From NCBI GenBank assembly GCA_016801845.1, contig CM028909.1, positions 12,987,313-13,051,312 on the forward strand: 64,000 nt of DNA, written 5' to 3'. This DNA is from Polydactylus sextarius. Taxonomy: Eukaryota; Chordata; Actinopteri; Polynemidae. Every line of letters starts with the position of its first letter. Within the stretch, counting starts at the first letter, position 1. A program made the translations under genes and the position numbers. Shown one piece after another: positions 1 to 12,500 of this stretch. Below the pieces are notes generated by a model, which saw only the letters and a list, made by a program, of their open reading frames with translations, searched no databases and had not been told where the DNA came from.

Positions 1-2149
1 TAAGAGCCCATAATTAAGATATATGAGTTTGAATTAAATATAATAGTAGCAAATCATATATTTAAAAAAAAGAGACAGTAATGGGGACAGACAGTAGCAA
101 TGTTTTCCATAAATAATATCCTTTTGGATTCTCATACTCTGGCAGAAGCTTATTTTGATCAGAAATAAACAATAGAAAGAAAAAAAAAAGAAAAAGATGG
201 CATGAGTTTTAATTCACTAAATAGAACGGCAACGATTTGGTTTAAATAATAACATAACTGGGTGATGCCACCACAGTACGCAGATGGGAGGAGTCACATG
301 ACCAGCTATGACGCAGAGCAGAGAGAGAGAGAGAGAGAGAGAAGAAAGGAGGGAAAGATGGATAGATCACACAGCGCAGAGAAACTGGGACAACGCTGTG
401 GTAGAGGAGATTCTCAACAAATACGAAAATGACAAATCAAGGCATTGACCTGTTCGCCTCTGCAACTGTGTTATTGATTGACAATTTGTGTCTCATTCAG
501 TCCATCATTATTTATGTCTTTCTCTGAGAGCTGAGGGCTGTAGCCTTATAAGGAAACATTCGTGAGCGGGAGTCTAAGAGAGAAAGGGGAGGGAGATCAA
601 GAGAGACACAGAGCGAGAGACAGAATGAGAGAGAGAGAGATGGATGCAATAGGAGGCGTGAATGGAATGACTGGAGAAAATGTTTGTGCTGACATACCCC
701 AACATATTGGCCAAATCATGGAGGAACTGCATCCTTAATAGGCTTAAGTAAATCCCCTCTAATCATAACTGGACCAGACATGCCAGGCCTAGCAGCTGAG
801 TTACTAATAAATAAATAAATGAGATTTGCGGAACATTAATTCCACGCATTTACAGTACATTCATCTATTAGTGTCTCTGAGGGTCTGTGTCCTTATCAGT
901 TACAAGAAGGTCCGACTGAGAGCTGCAGACCTTATCTCATACAGTTGTCGTGTGTTACGAGGTGTAGCCTGGGCTGGTCAAGGACATAAAATAAAGTACT
1001 GTAGCGGATGTGGCAGTGCTTGACACTGAGAGGAGGAAAGGACGGGCACAGTCACAGGACAGTTATTGTGTGACATACCCATATGCCTCCTTATCAGGAG
1101 CCGAGTGGGAGAGAGCACCTTTGTATGCTACATGAGTGCTGGGCGGGAGCACAGGGGGGTGGACTGTGTGAGGCAAGCCATTGTTATACGATACCAGAAG
1201 GTGGGTATCAGAGCCACCGGTCACAAGACGCACACACACAAACACGAGGGAAAGGGAGGGAGGCACTCAGATACACACAGTTGCCCATTTAGTTCCATTT
1301 CAACTGAACATATCATAAAAAATAGAAAACAGGGTAGGGCTGAGATAAGACAAGTCAAGGCCAGAGGCTTCAGTCAAGGCAGGTTATTATTGGACAAGAT
1401 GGCACAGAGGAAGTAGATACAGGGGATAACATAAAACAATATAAGTCATGTGCCAGTGAAAGAGGAAGGACTTATGTATGGCAATTGGTCAGTGCTCGCT
1501 AGTTAAACAACTGACACCCATGACAAATAAAGAGAAACCACGTGTGTGGGCATAGCTTTTAGCTACGTGCTCACAGCCACGCAGGCCCTGCTCTGTCCTC
1601 CTATTACGTTGTATTACACTATTATGTCTCGACATGCTGCCTTTTATTGCTGTTCTTCTTACTGCCTTTATACATATCTGGTTCAATGTGAACTACATGG
1701 GAGATTTTTCAGTGTAGTTAACCACTTAATCCCCTGCGGATTGTTGAAAATACATCTTTTGAATAGGCATATCATGTTCTAATGCTAAGATAACACTAGC
1801 TCTAAATCTTGAGTCATGGCTACATCTCCAAACATGTCAGATACTGATCATGAAGTTTGGGAACTAGAAGCAACAGCAACAAGTCAAAGTGACCCTACAG
1901 TACCGTGCACACTGATGGACTATCTGAACAGTTTGTGTGTCCTCAAACAAAATAATCTTAATGTAAGATAAACTAAAATACCATGTATTCCACGAAACTT
2001 GCTTGGACATTCACATTTTATACTCACAGTTTCTGAGAATTTTTGCCATGAATAAAATAGAACTGTTTCTCTAACATGGGCCTAGGGCATTTAAAGGCTA
2101 AACTTCTCATATGTGTATAATGCCACAGAGAACTCCTCTTGAAGCTCAC
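1..2149. other. slc6a8: slc6a8 intron 2 (truncated at window edge)
   Basis: No coding exon was recognised here. It holds a short (GA)n run at about 319-343 and another purine-rich patch at about 590-640. The slc6a8 donor is at 2149-2144 on the minus strand, so this is intronic sequence whose acceptor lies outside the window. Confidence 0.7.
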
Positions 2150-3887
2150 CCCCTCCGTTCTTGTAGCATAGATAGGGGAACCGCCACACGTTGCCCAAGC
2201 CGACAGCAAAACCCACGCAGGACATGATGAAGTCCATCTGTCTGGTCCAGGTTTCTCTTTCCACTGCTGGTACCGCTACGGCTCCATTTCCAGCCCCAGT
2301 TGCAGCCCCGTCCTGGGTCTGCAGTGGACCAGCCCCTCCACCATCACCACACCCTGGGCCCGCTCCAGGCACAGGCACCAGGGGGCGAGCTGACCCGCCA
2401 CCCTCCTCCTCGGACAGGGTCCCTGCCTCCAGTTGGGGGATACTGATTTCACCTGGACAAAAAAAGATTTACAGAGTAAGATGAGACAGAAGAACAGATT
2501 GCCAGAGGAAGAGAGGAGACAAGGAGAAGGACAAACAGAAGCAGGTAAGATAGCAGGAATATCTGCTTCTCAGTAAAGTGAAGAAAATATCTATTCTTAT
2601 CAGAGGACAGCAGACAATGTCATCTGAAATGTGCATCCAAATATTCACATTCACACTTAATATCACATGTAAGCAATGGAAACAGATGAAACACAGACTT
2701 CTGGGACAGACTTGGGATAAATGGAGGAGGGAGACTTCATGTTTCCATTGTTTGCAAAATAAAAGCCAGATACATATGAAAGCAATTAGCAAATTATTAA
2801 GTCATCAATTAAGCTGGAAGTGGGGTGGAAAAAAAACAGTTCACAATATGCTTTCACTGGATTTTTGTGTGTAAATTGACATTTGGGCAAAAAAAATGTG
2901 TTTCTGTTGTTCTGCCATCACTGAGCCCTCCCCCGATGTTCATTCTCTGTCTGTCTCACAGACAGAGTGATTAGTGTGCTGCGGTACAACACAGCAGGGC
3001 GCCTGTTTAAGGTATATCTCAAGCTTCTGTGTCACTTTCACAAGCTTTCTATTGTATCAGTTCACGCCGCCGAATAAACCTGTGCGGATGCTCGAACGCA
3101 AATAAATACCAAGTGTCCCCTCGTTGCGTCCATTCCATGATATCAGTGTCAGCCACTCTGTGCTGGATGCAAAGCAAGGCAGCTGAATCCAGATCAGAGC
3201 AGTTTGAGGGGGTGTGTGAACAGTGAACAGGAACAGAGTGGGGAAGGTGAGGGTTGGAGCAACTTAACAAGAGGATACCTGTGGTTTAAGATCGTTTGTG
3301 TGAGAGATATGAAGGATAGGGAGACGAACTGCAAATGAAAATGTAATGTGTATCATAACGGACCGTTTGTTAGGGTTACAAGAACAAAGGAAAACACTGT
3401 ACTTGAGACATAAAACACTTATTAGTCACATCTCAAGTGGAGACAGAATGATGTATGAACAATGAGTCACCTAAGCCTTGACGTATGAAACAATGATCCT
3501 CTTTTGACATTGACATAAAACTTAATGAGTTAGAGCAAAATATATACACAGAATTCACAAGGAGTTAAGCACACCTGTTAAGCACCGTATTTGACTTTTA
3601 AATGCACTTGTATACATCTGACTGTATCCTCAAGTGTACTGATGATGTGATTTGTAAGGAGGTTAAATGCAGCAGGTATGGGAGCTGTTACCCCCCAGCA
3701 CTAATAACATCAATAATAACAACAATAATAATAAAGATAATGTCAAAGCAGTGAATTCATCAAGCATGTTGTTGTGTGTCTTAGCTGCTGGATAAATCAT
3801 GTGTTAAGTAACAAGCCATTACACATCAAGCAGTGGAGGTCACTCAGCACACTCACCTTGGCTGTTCTCTTCCAACTCGGGTGACAT
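2150..3887 (-). CDS. slc6a8: Sodium- and chloride-dependent creatine transporter, first two coding exons (partial)
   Basis: This is the 5' part of an SLC6 neurotransmitter-symporter gene; the family member named here takes up creatine with Na+ and Cl- across the plasma membrane. Exon 1 is 3887-3857 (starts ATG TCA CCC GAG, donor GTGAGT) and exon 2 is 2452-2150 (acceptor TTGTCCAG, donor GTGAGC). Both junctions are in phase 1, so they join cleanly into 111 codons plus one base. Residues 1-75 are a poorly conserved acidic and Gly/Pro-rich cytosolic tail. From about residue 78 the sequence is essentially the mammalian SLC6A8 one: RETWTRQMDFIMSCVGFAVG and then LGNVWRFPYLCYKNGGG, which is TM1 with its unwound Na+/substrate-binding segment. 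The remaining TM helices lie beyond the left edge. The nearest alternatives are the SLC6 GABA/taurine/betaine transporters, but the RETWTRQMDF lead-in favours creatine. Confidence 0.93.
2453..3856. other. slc6a8: slc6a8 intron 1
   Basis: This is the intron between the first two coding exons. No exon was recognised in it on either strand. The stretch at about 2920-3270 is less AT-rich than its surroundings and could be a regulatory element, but no specific motif supports that. Confidence 0.7.
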
Positions 3888-4001
3888 ATTTGTTGGTTAG
3901 GTAGAGGCAAGAAGAAGAAGAAAAAAAAAATAGAGATATTTAATGTTTTTGTCTTTTAAAAAGCAAACCTGACCGTTTGATTTAGCCGGAGGCTGCTGAA
4001 G

Positions 4002-4010
4002 TTTTATATA
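4002..4010 (-). promoter_or_regulatory. slc6a8: Candidate TATA box for slc6a8
   Basis: Read on the minus strand this is TATATAAAA. It lies about 115 bases upstream of the ATG at 3887, which would place transcription start near 3975-3980 and give a 5' UTR of about 90 bases with no intron. A more distal start in the GC-richer segment at 4480-4580, which has TGACGTGA (CRE-like) and ATTGG (CCAAT box), is equally possible. Confidence 0.4.
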
Positions 4011-4019
4011 AATGTGCCT

Positions 4020-6595
4020 GGATTAACAAGGCACCCGGCGGGCTCAGAGGCAGACAAGGAGACGTAGCTACAGTAGCAGCAGCTATACAGGGCTCCAGAT
4101 GTCTTTATTTGTTGTTGTTGTTGGGTGTTCTGAGTTTGTTATTTCACCTTCTTGAAATAAGATTTTTTTTTCTTAAAAAAAACGCAGTTTTTTTGTGTTT
4201 ATCATACGTCGGGAACCCCTCAGCTAAGCCAAGAGATGGAAAAAATTCACAAAGCGCCGCGGTCGGTTCAGCCGTTGATTGGAGATTCAAAAGCAGTCGA
4301 CGAAGCACTTGAAGGTAAGCCTGAAGAATCTCATGGATGACAGTTAAATGAAAATGATACTGCGCCTTAAGGTGAAGATGTTTTTTTCCTTGTTGTTGTT
4401 GTCGTTGAAACAGCCCCAGTCAGAAGTCCATGAACCTGTACGTGATGCCGCGGTCCGACAGACGAAGAATATGATCCGCTGCACTGACGGTTCTCTGTGA
4501 CGGAAGCTTCCCCCGCCTCCTCCCGCTAACGGCTGACGTGATTGGCTGAGACCTGCCCAGTGCGGTGCGCAGCATCAGCAACACCACACTGTCAACCAAG
4601 AGAAGAGTACAAGGATGGGTTTATTACACTTGCATACGTCCTTGACCTGAAATCACACAAATAACTCCATATAAGTGCCCTAAGCGGCGTCTGATGGTCT
4701 TTTGCTCTGCTTATTTGGTCTATATTTCAGCGTAACCACCCTGCTTAAGTCCCCACCGCCTACTTGAAGGGAGGGATCCTAAATTGAGGTGCAGGTTAGC
4801 GAGACTCCACAAAGATCACCTTAACAAATATTACAAGCGATGCCCTGTGTCATTCTGGATATTTTTATTTACCGTATTCACTCGCCCCATCTGCAGCAGG
4901 ACCAGTATGTCTCAGGGGCATAGGCCGGTGTAATCTCTCCCATGGGATCTGTAGGACAAAAACTGACCCTGGCTACAGCTGGCAGTGTTATTATTTCTCC
5001 AGACAAAAAAACAACCAGGGTTTTAGAGTCTAAATTATTGACAGAAAAAATTAATTTTTGATAACTGTCACATCACTGTTTTTTAACTGTCAGTAATGAC
5101 AGATGTTTCTCATTATTCTCTAACTTTTCATTGAAATAAGAAGGAAATAAATATCCAACCAACTGATCACAGTCTTCCCTCAAAACGGAATAATACATTT
5201 CCTTTGTTTTGTTTTTGTTTGTGTGTGTGTTAATTACTTGATACAGGAAAAAGTTGAGACAATTTGATAACAAATGAGAACTAATGAATTAGCTCAATTA
5301 TAAATTTAACCAACTTAGGCTTTGAAACTAGATTTTGATACAAACCAGGTGGAGAGAAACTGAACAGATGAACTCAAATAGTAGCACCAATGCAAATAGC
5401 CTGAGTCTTGACATATTGAGCTTTTTACTCCACTAAATGTATTTAATGGCTGTATTTAATTGCTACTCTGATGATAAAAGTGTACATACAAACTCTAAAG
5501 TAGCTTATTACACCATAATTACAGTTTCTGAACTTAATGCAAGTTCCTCAGAGACTGAAGTGTCATCGTTGATCTTTGATGACATCTAGTGGACACTGTC
5601 TACAATAAAAAGGATTACAGCATGAATGATCTCACCGAAAACCACACTAAATAAAACAGTTCTTTATATTTTTCATAACATGGAACAAATACAGTGACAA
5701 ATTCAGTGCAGTGTCAAACTGTAATAAATATGCTTAATTTAAAATCACCAAATGGTGGCAATAAATAACACTCAAATAAATACTCTGACATTAAATATTT
5801 TGGAGTAGCGAGATGAGAAACATATAAATAGGAATATCAAAGACCTAACTTTGAATTACACCTCACGGACTGGTCTCTAATTTAGAACAGTCTTGCATTT
5901 ACAGAAAGTGTGGAAACCCATTACATAACATTTCATGATAAAAGCTCATTAACTCAGGGAACAAAACCTGAAGAACAGAACAGATGTACATGTTCCCACA
6001 ATAACATACCTCGGGAACTCATTCATAATAAATATTCAAGATAAATATTGTGATATGGCTTAGAACAACAAACTTAAATTCTATAACAATAAATAACACT
6101 GACCTCGCACAAGGGCAGATCCCTAGTAAACTGAAATGAAAGGCAGGTAAGCGGGCAGATCTTTTACACAGAACAGCATCTTCTCCTTTTATCTACTGAG
6201 ACATGTTATTCTGAAAAAGTGATATTTCCTTTAAGGCGTAATTTAACAGAGAATGGCATTTGCCCTGTAAATTCATATACACGTGTTAGTTATTTGAAAA
6301 CTGTAAATTAATTGAGAGGAAACTAATGCATCTGCCCAGCATAACTATATGAAAACCTATCTTAAAATTTCACCTAACTTTCCTAATAAGATTGACCTTA
6401 ACTGCAGATGCCCAAACACTGGCCACACAGACACGATATGATGCAATAGATTTCCTGGAAGGAGAAAATATGTTGGAAGCAATTTTGTGCAACTTTCATT
6501 TCAACTACAGCTTCTGACATAATGGAAAAATCTACCAGGCCTCACTAGGTTCATATTGACTGAGTTTCAAAACGATGGATGCTAAAAAGTTCCAG
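4020..6595. other. Intergenic: slc6a8 upstream region and p4htm 3' flank
   Basis: The left end (to about 4600) is moderately GC-rich and carries CRE-like and CCAAT-like sites at about 4530-4545, so it may contain the distal slc6a8 promoter. From about 5000 to 6595 the DNA is AT-rich without a recognisable exon; its right end must hold the p4htm 3' UTR. No clear minus-strand AATAAA signal was found close to the p4htm stop, so the 3' end is not placed. Confidence 0.5.
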
Positions 6596-9500
6596 CTATA
6601 GATCCTGGTGGAGGTCACTGTGTGGGAGAGGGTGGTAATGCTCCTCCATGGCCGACCTAGCTCGATGCCTCTGAGCAACAAGTCTCTGGTAGCGGGCCTG
6701 CATCTGGTGGTCTGGGTCCACATTTACCCAGCTGTTGGCCACCCACTTCACACCACGCCTGACAGGACAGTCGCCACGCAAGGAGTACTCATCTAATTCA
6801 CCCATCCAACCTGAAGGAGGCACAGGAGAAGAAGAAGAGCATTTAAAAAGGAGGAATGAGTGCATCAGCAACAGGAAAGAGGTGACTAAGATCAAAAACA
6901 GATACACATCAATAAGAAAACCTAATTGATATTTCAGAGGTGACTTCTCTCTTTATTAAGATTAATCCACAATGTTGTCACCGTGCACCGAGATCGTAGC
7001 ACTGTTATGATGACCATATAACTCAGTCTCCATAATTTCAGTATCTTGCGGTAGAGCCGTTGTTAAGCTGCTCTGCTCTTCCCTGAACCAGTCAGATCCA
7101 AGAACTCAAAGAACTTATGACAGAACAGACAACTAAGTTGCAAACACATGCACTGTGTAGAAAGGGAGAGAAAAAAGCAGAAAAAAGTAAAAACTAAATA
7201 TTTCCTTTGGCAAAAACTATGTTTCCCCACAGACTGTCTGTCATCTACCTATCAGCTGATTCTGGAAAACTTATTTTCCAAATTCTTATAATTATCTCAC
7301 TGTTTGCATAATCTAAATGGATGACACATTTTCGGTTCAAAATGGCAACGAGAACTTAATTGTGATAAATATCACCTTTGCAAGGTGACAATCCAGAGAA
7401 GTTGGGATTAAAAAAGGTACGTGCGCATAGATGAAACAGCTAAAGTCTTCTTTTCTTACCTCTACCATCAGAGAGATGGTTATACCAGAGGAGTGCCGTC
7501 CCAGCTGTAGGTTTTATTCTCAGGTTCCCTCTGGCGCACGTCTCTTGGGTGTCTGTCAAATCAACTCCATCCTGGACCAGAGCCTAGGGCACATGAAACT
7601 GTAAACAGCTTGTGTCTAATCATTTGTTTTGGCACGCTGTGGTCACGTAGGTGTCAGATTCCTTGTCATGGCTCAGCACCGTCTGTGTCTTATCAGCAGC
7701 ATTTGGGTCATGCACAATTGTCATCATTTCACAGCTGCACACAGATACGCAGGTTCGTGATTGTGTTTTGTGAAATAACACTCACCCCCTTTTCGTAGGT
7801 ACGATTGTCTGCCACAGGAAAAGTAGTTTCACCACCTTCCTCGGCAGAACTGAGGTAGAATGACACGGTGAGATACCTGGGATAAAAAAAAAAAAAAAAA
7901 AAAAAAGAGAACAAGAAGAAGAACAAGAAGTTAGAGGAAGAAATCTCTCCTAATACACTAAAGAAACATTATATTGTTTTGTGCATCAGTTTTAAATAAC
8001 TGTCTGGAAGCAATGACTACTGCTAACACATGTACAAGTACATGTCTACTGAAGGTCAGTTTTGCATATGTAAAACACATATAATGAGTGAAGGTGATGA
8101 CATGAAAAACTAAGCTAACCTGGAGATAACTAAAGTTGTCTATGTCCTGTGTGTGAACTAATTAACTATGAAAACCTAGAGGTCGGCAGTTTAACATAAC
8201 TATACAGTAAAATACAGTATATCTCATACATACCTGCAAGACACCTCTGTAAGAGCAGATGTGTTTCCTGCCAGTCGTGTGTGTGTGCAGGTCGTCTCTG
8301 AATGAGAAGGGCTACTGTCATGGTGGGCATTACAGAAGTCTCCGTGTTCATATCGAATCACCTGCAGTGGCTCACTCAGTTCAACCAATGCAGAGGGCAA
8401 ACGTGTCAGACCAATTACTCTGTGTAAAAGAAATAAATGGTCAAAATTGCAAATTTACAAATATGGAAGTACGGGCTACTAAGAGCAAGACTAAGAGTGC
8501 TGGTGTGTGAGTAGTTACCTGTTCCTGAGTGTCTGCAGCACATGGTGAGATCCCAGACCTTGATAAAGCCATGTATGTTTATTTCTTTGTTTGAAGTGAC
8601 CACGGAGCTTCCCATTTCTCTGTTGGCCTGAGCGCTGGGACACATCATAAATATGTCTGAAGTCCTCCAAGGTCAGCATCCCTGCAGATGAGGACATTGA
8701 CACACACAAATCCTTTATTATCATCTACATTATAAATAGCTAAGAAACAAACACACAGTTAAAATATAACCTCATAACCACAGACTTGAAATGACCAAGG
8801 TTATAATATTAAACCAGTCTTTCTCTATTCCAGTTCAATTTAGTTCAATCTTAAATTCTTGGACAATGTAGTGACCAGTAGGTTATGACATCTCCCTTCT
8901 CTCTCTTCCTCTGTTTCTTTCCCCTTCCCATCCAACTGTATGCTGTTACTCTCAGCTGAATGAATGTTTGGCCCCCATCACTTCCTCTTAGAGACTGTGC
9001 TCCAGACGCAACAATAGCACTGGGGTGCCACGGAAGAGGTGACTGAGAAGGGGGAGGGGGTGAGTTAACGAAATAGTGTGGAGGTGGGAATTGGGGGATC
9101 CGGGGGAAAATTAAGAGAAAAAGGGGTAGGAGAGTAATCAGTTTTTAATGAGATAGGATGAGGCACATCCGGACCGGGATGTGTACAACGCCTGGCACAA
9201 TAGCATCATGTCAAAACGGTGTCACCCCTCTTCCGGCCGTGCTACTCACAAAGACTTGCACGCAATCACAACCTCCCGTCAGCCACTGACCATACTTTTA
9301 CAACAAATCAACCACTACAGAGACACTCACAGATTTAATGGGGAGATTAATCCAACAGATTCATTATGTGATTGAATATGAATTTGGATATGAAATGTTC
9401 ATCTTGAAGCACTGAGTTAACAAAGTGTAAGGAAAAATTAAAGTGACAAAACCACAGAAATCAGATGAGGAAAAAGTTTATCCTTGGCATCCTTGGAAAC

Positions 9501-12500
9501 TTAACTTTGTTCTAACTTTTCCTGCATTTCTGGTATGGGTCTCAAATAGCTCAATCAGAATCCAAAGACACCCTTCACAACACAAGAAAGTTACAAAGAT
9601 AAAATAATAACATCACTCCTTTTCAAGTTGCAACTTAAATTGTGTGGTACTTCACTTGTAATTTTAGACTTGTTCTTTCAAGGCCCCAAAACTGAACTCA
9701 ACTGATTTGCTAAAAGGAATTAGTAAGATTATCCTAGAATGTGCTGACAAACACATGAGCACAAACCTGTTGGGCGAGCTTCAAGACCAGTGAGTATCTG
9801 CCGCAAGTTGTCTGGGCTCAACCAAGTTCCATCACGAGAACGTGAATGACTCACAATCTGGAGGAGAGACCAGAAAGTTTTTCTCATATCAGGAAAAAAA
9901 ACTCTACATGTTCCAACAGTTCTAATTTTTCATTTCTGGGAACTGTTTTTTTTTTTTCTGAAAGTCTATCTGTAATCTCAGCTGTATGGCACATGGGTAC
10001 AGAATAATTCTAAAAACTATCTTATCACCTCCTGCTTCTGCAGAAAACCATCCTGGTTTAGGTCCAACAGACTGAAGACCTCCTCTGTGCTGAGAGAAAG
10101 CAGTGGCTGGTTTGACTCCTCTTGTTCCTGGCTGGGCACTGGCGTCTGGCTCTCCATCAGCCCCTTGAGCTGAGCCAGCTGCACCACCACACGACACTCC
10201 TCCTCTGATAGGAAGCCAGGGATCTCTGACAGGAACAGGAAAAAGACAACAGTGGTTGATGTGAGGACACGCTGCTGCCTCCAACATTCAGGATTAGACG
10301 CTGCCCGAGTCTACATCATCACTTAAACATTTATTTTTAAAATATGTTGAAAGTTTGAAAAGTCTTCTCACAACCTCTGCACACACACATGTAAAAGAAT
10401 TGTATTAAACATTAAATGGTCAGTGAGTGAGTGATTGACCTTTAAGTGGATTAAAAGATGCCTGTTAACAGGTCTGGCTTGACCTGTGAGACTACTAAAT
10501 GGATTAGTTTCAATGGTCAAAACAAACCTTTAAGTATCAAGAGACAGTGAGATACTTTGATCAGTGTATGCTAATAATAACAACATGATTAGGATGTGTA
10601 GGCTCTAAATGACAAAAGGCTTCCTACAGTGAAAGAGTAAAAACACTTCTTATTGAAACATGGAAACTGAGAAACTTGTGGCAAAAAGAAGCAAGTATAG
10701 AACTTGTTGCTAACAGTTAATAGTTTTCTTTCTTGTATGTTTTAGTAAGTGTTTATGCACAGGGACACTAGTAACAGAGCACACGAGACTGTATCTCAAA
10801 TGTGTACAACTTATTCCCCTCTGTCACTCCCCAGTGAGTCATTTGTGGTATAGCCTATCCCACTGGGAGGTTTAATAAGTAGCAATACCAGACCTTTCCC
10901 ATGTGAAGGATATAAACAATCCAGGCTTCTGGGAATTAGTAATTGCTGATATTAATTACTGTGAAGCAATAATAGAATCAGAATTTGATGTACTCGTGTA
11001 GTCTCATTTATATATTCTTATTTATAGAAAATACTGTAACAAAGCATTTAACATCAAAACAGTCTCTTTCTTTTCTCTATGTTGGTCTGTTAAATTTAAA
11101 TCTGTACCTGTGTTATTTTAACACATCTATGTTTCCAAAAACAAACATGTTCTAATTTATGTATTCTATTAGATGTGTAGTGTATTGATTCATTAGGACC
11201 TCAAGTGTCTCCGTCTCTCCCTGACCCTCCATGCCTTTAACTCTTCTGCATGTTATTAACATTTATCTCCTCTCGCCCAGAGTTAAGGGAGTGGTAATGA
11301 TAATCATATCTTTATTATCATTGCACCTATGGCTGTTTTAACTCATTGTAATAGTATGAAATGTCTCTTCCTGCCCCCCTACACCTACCACCCCACCTCC
11401 TCCCCTCCCTTTCCTCTTTCTCCTCTTTTCTCTGACTCTGGTCCAGGAGGTTTCTTCTTGTTAAAAGGGAGTTTTTCCTCTCCACTGCTGCTAACAGTTT
11501 GCTGTTGGATTTTTCTTTACTATATTGAACAGTGCCTTGAGATAAATATTTTTGTAGGATTACACAAATAAAAGCACTATACAAATAAAACTGTATTGAA
11601 TTGAAAGTGTGAAGGCAATAGTGTTACATGGTTTCCTCTCCAGCAATCCATCATACACATCAGTCCTCACCTCTCTTAAAAAAAAAAAAAAAACAGCCTT
11701 GGGCAGGTTGCCTGCCTATACAGTAGAGGCCTTGTTTGGCACCCGTGTCTTTTACACTGTACCCACTTGGTTAATCCCTATTGTCCAGTCAAGCCTCATT
11801 AATCTGGATAACTGATATGAATAAAGGGGGACCGAGCCTCTCTCTCCCTTCTCCCTCCCACCACTGTCTCTTGTTCTCCGGAAAGGAAGTGACCTGCTTG
11901 TTTGAACAGGAATCAGGCCATGGCTACACAGCAGGACAAAACCAATTTTATTTGTGTCCTGAGTACAAGTCTACACACATTCACAAAATTGGGTTTGCAG
12001 TGTGTGCTTGGTGTCTGTGTATACACCTAGTTCTCTCATGTTCAATCACTTTGGGAGACTCTGTTCATGTTGATGATCTTCTTTTGAATGGTTATAGCTC
12101 TGCAAGAATCTCGCCCTGAGGGCAGCTTAATTGTCTCCTTACTATCAAGGACATCTCTCGTCCCTCATAAACAGGATATGTTCATAAAAGGCACAATCCT
12201 ACCCCTGTAGCAGATGGAGTAGATAAAAAAGGAGTGCAAAAAGCAAAAAGGTCAAGGCGGGACACGGTTAGGCGTGGGTTGGAAGAAAATGTGGGATAAA
12301 AGGGGTGGAGGAATTTCACTACATGAGGGCCAGTCTCTTCCTCAGTTCAAGCTGTGGTGATGAAAATGGCAGAAATCCAGAAGTATTCAAATGCCAAATC
12401 ATCCACATTACTAATCTTGAGGTCTGTCAAACAAACTAAAATCTGCTCATAAAGGCAAGTAGATTGGTATCTCTAATACCACTTTAACATGTGCCCCACC

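Noticed and set aside
8234..8419. Possible 2-base frameshift in p4htm exon 6 at the (CA)n run
   Set aside because: Recounting the CA repeat at 8276-8288 restores the frame TGC ACA CAC ACA CGA CTG; the exon is open and in phase with both neighbours.
11609..12119. Plus-strand frames upstream of the nested sFRP gene
   Set aside because: They are short, show no family resemblance, and lie between a repeat tail and the sFRP TATA box.
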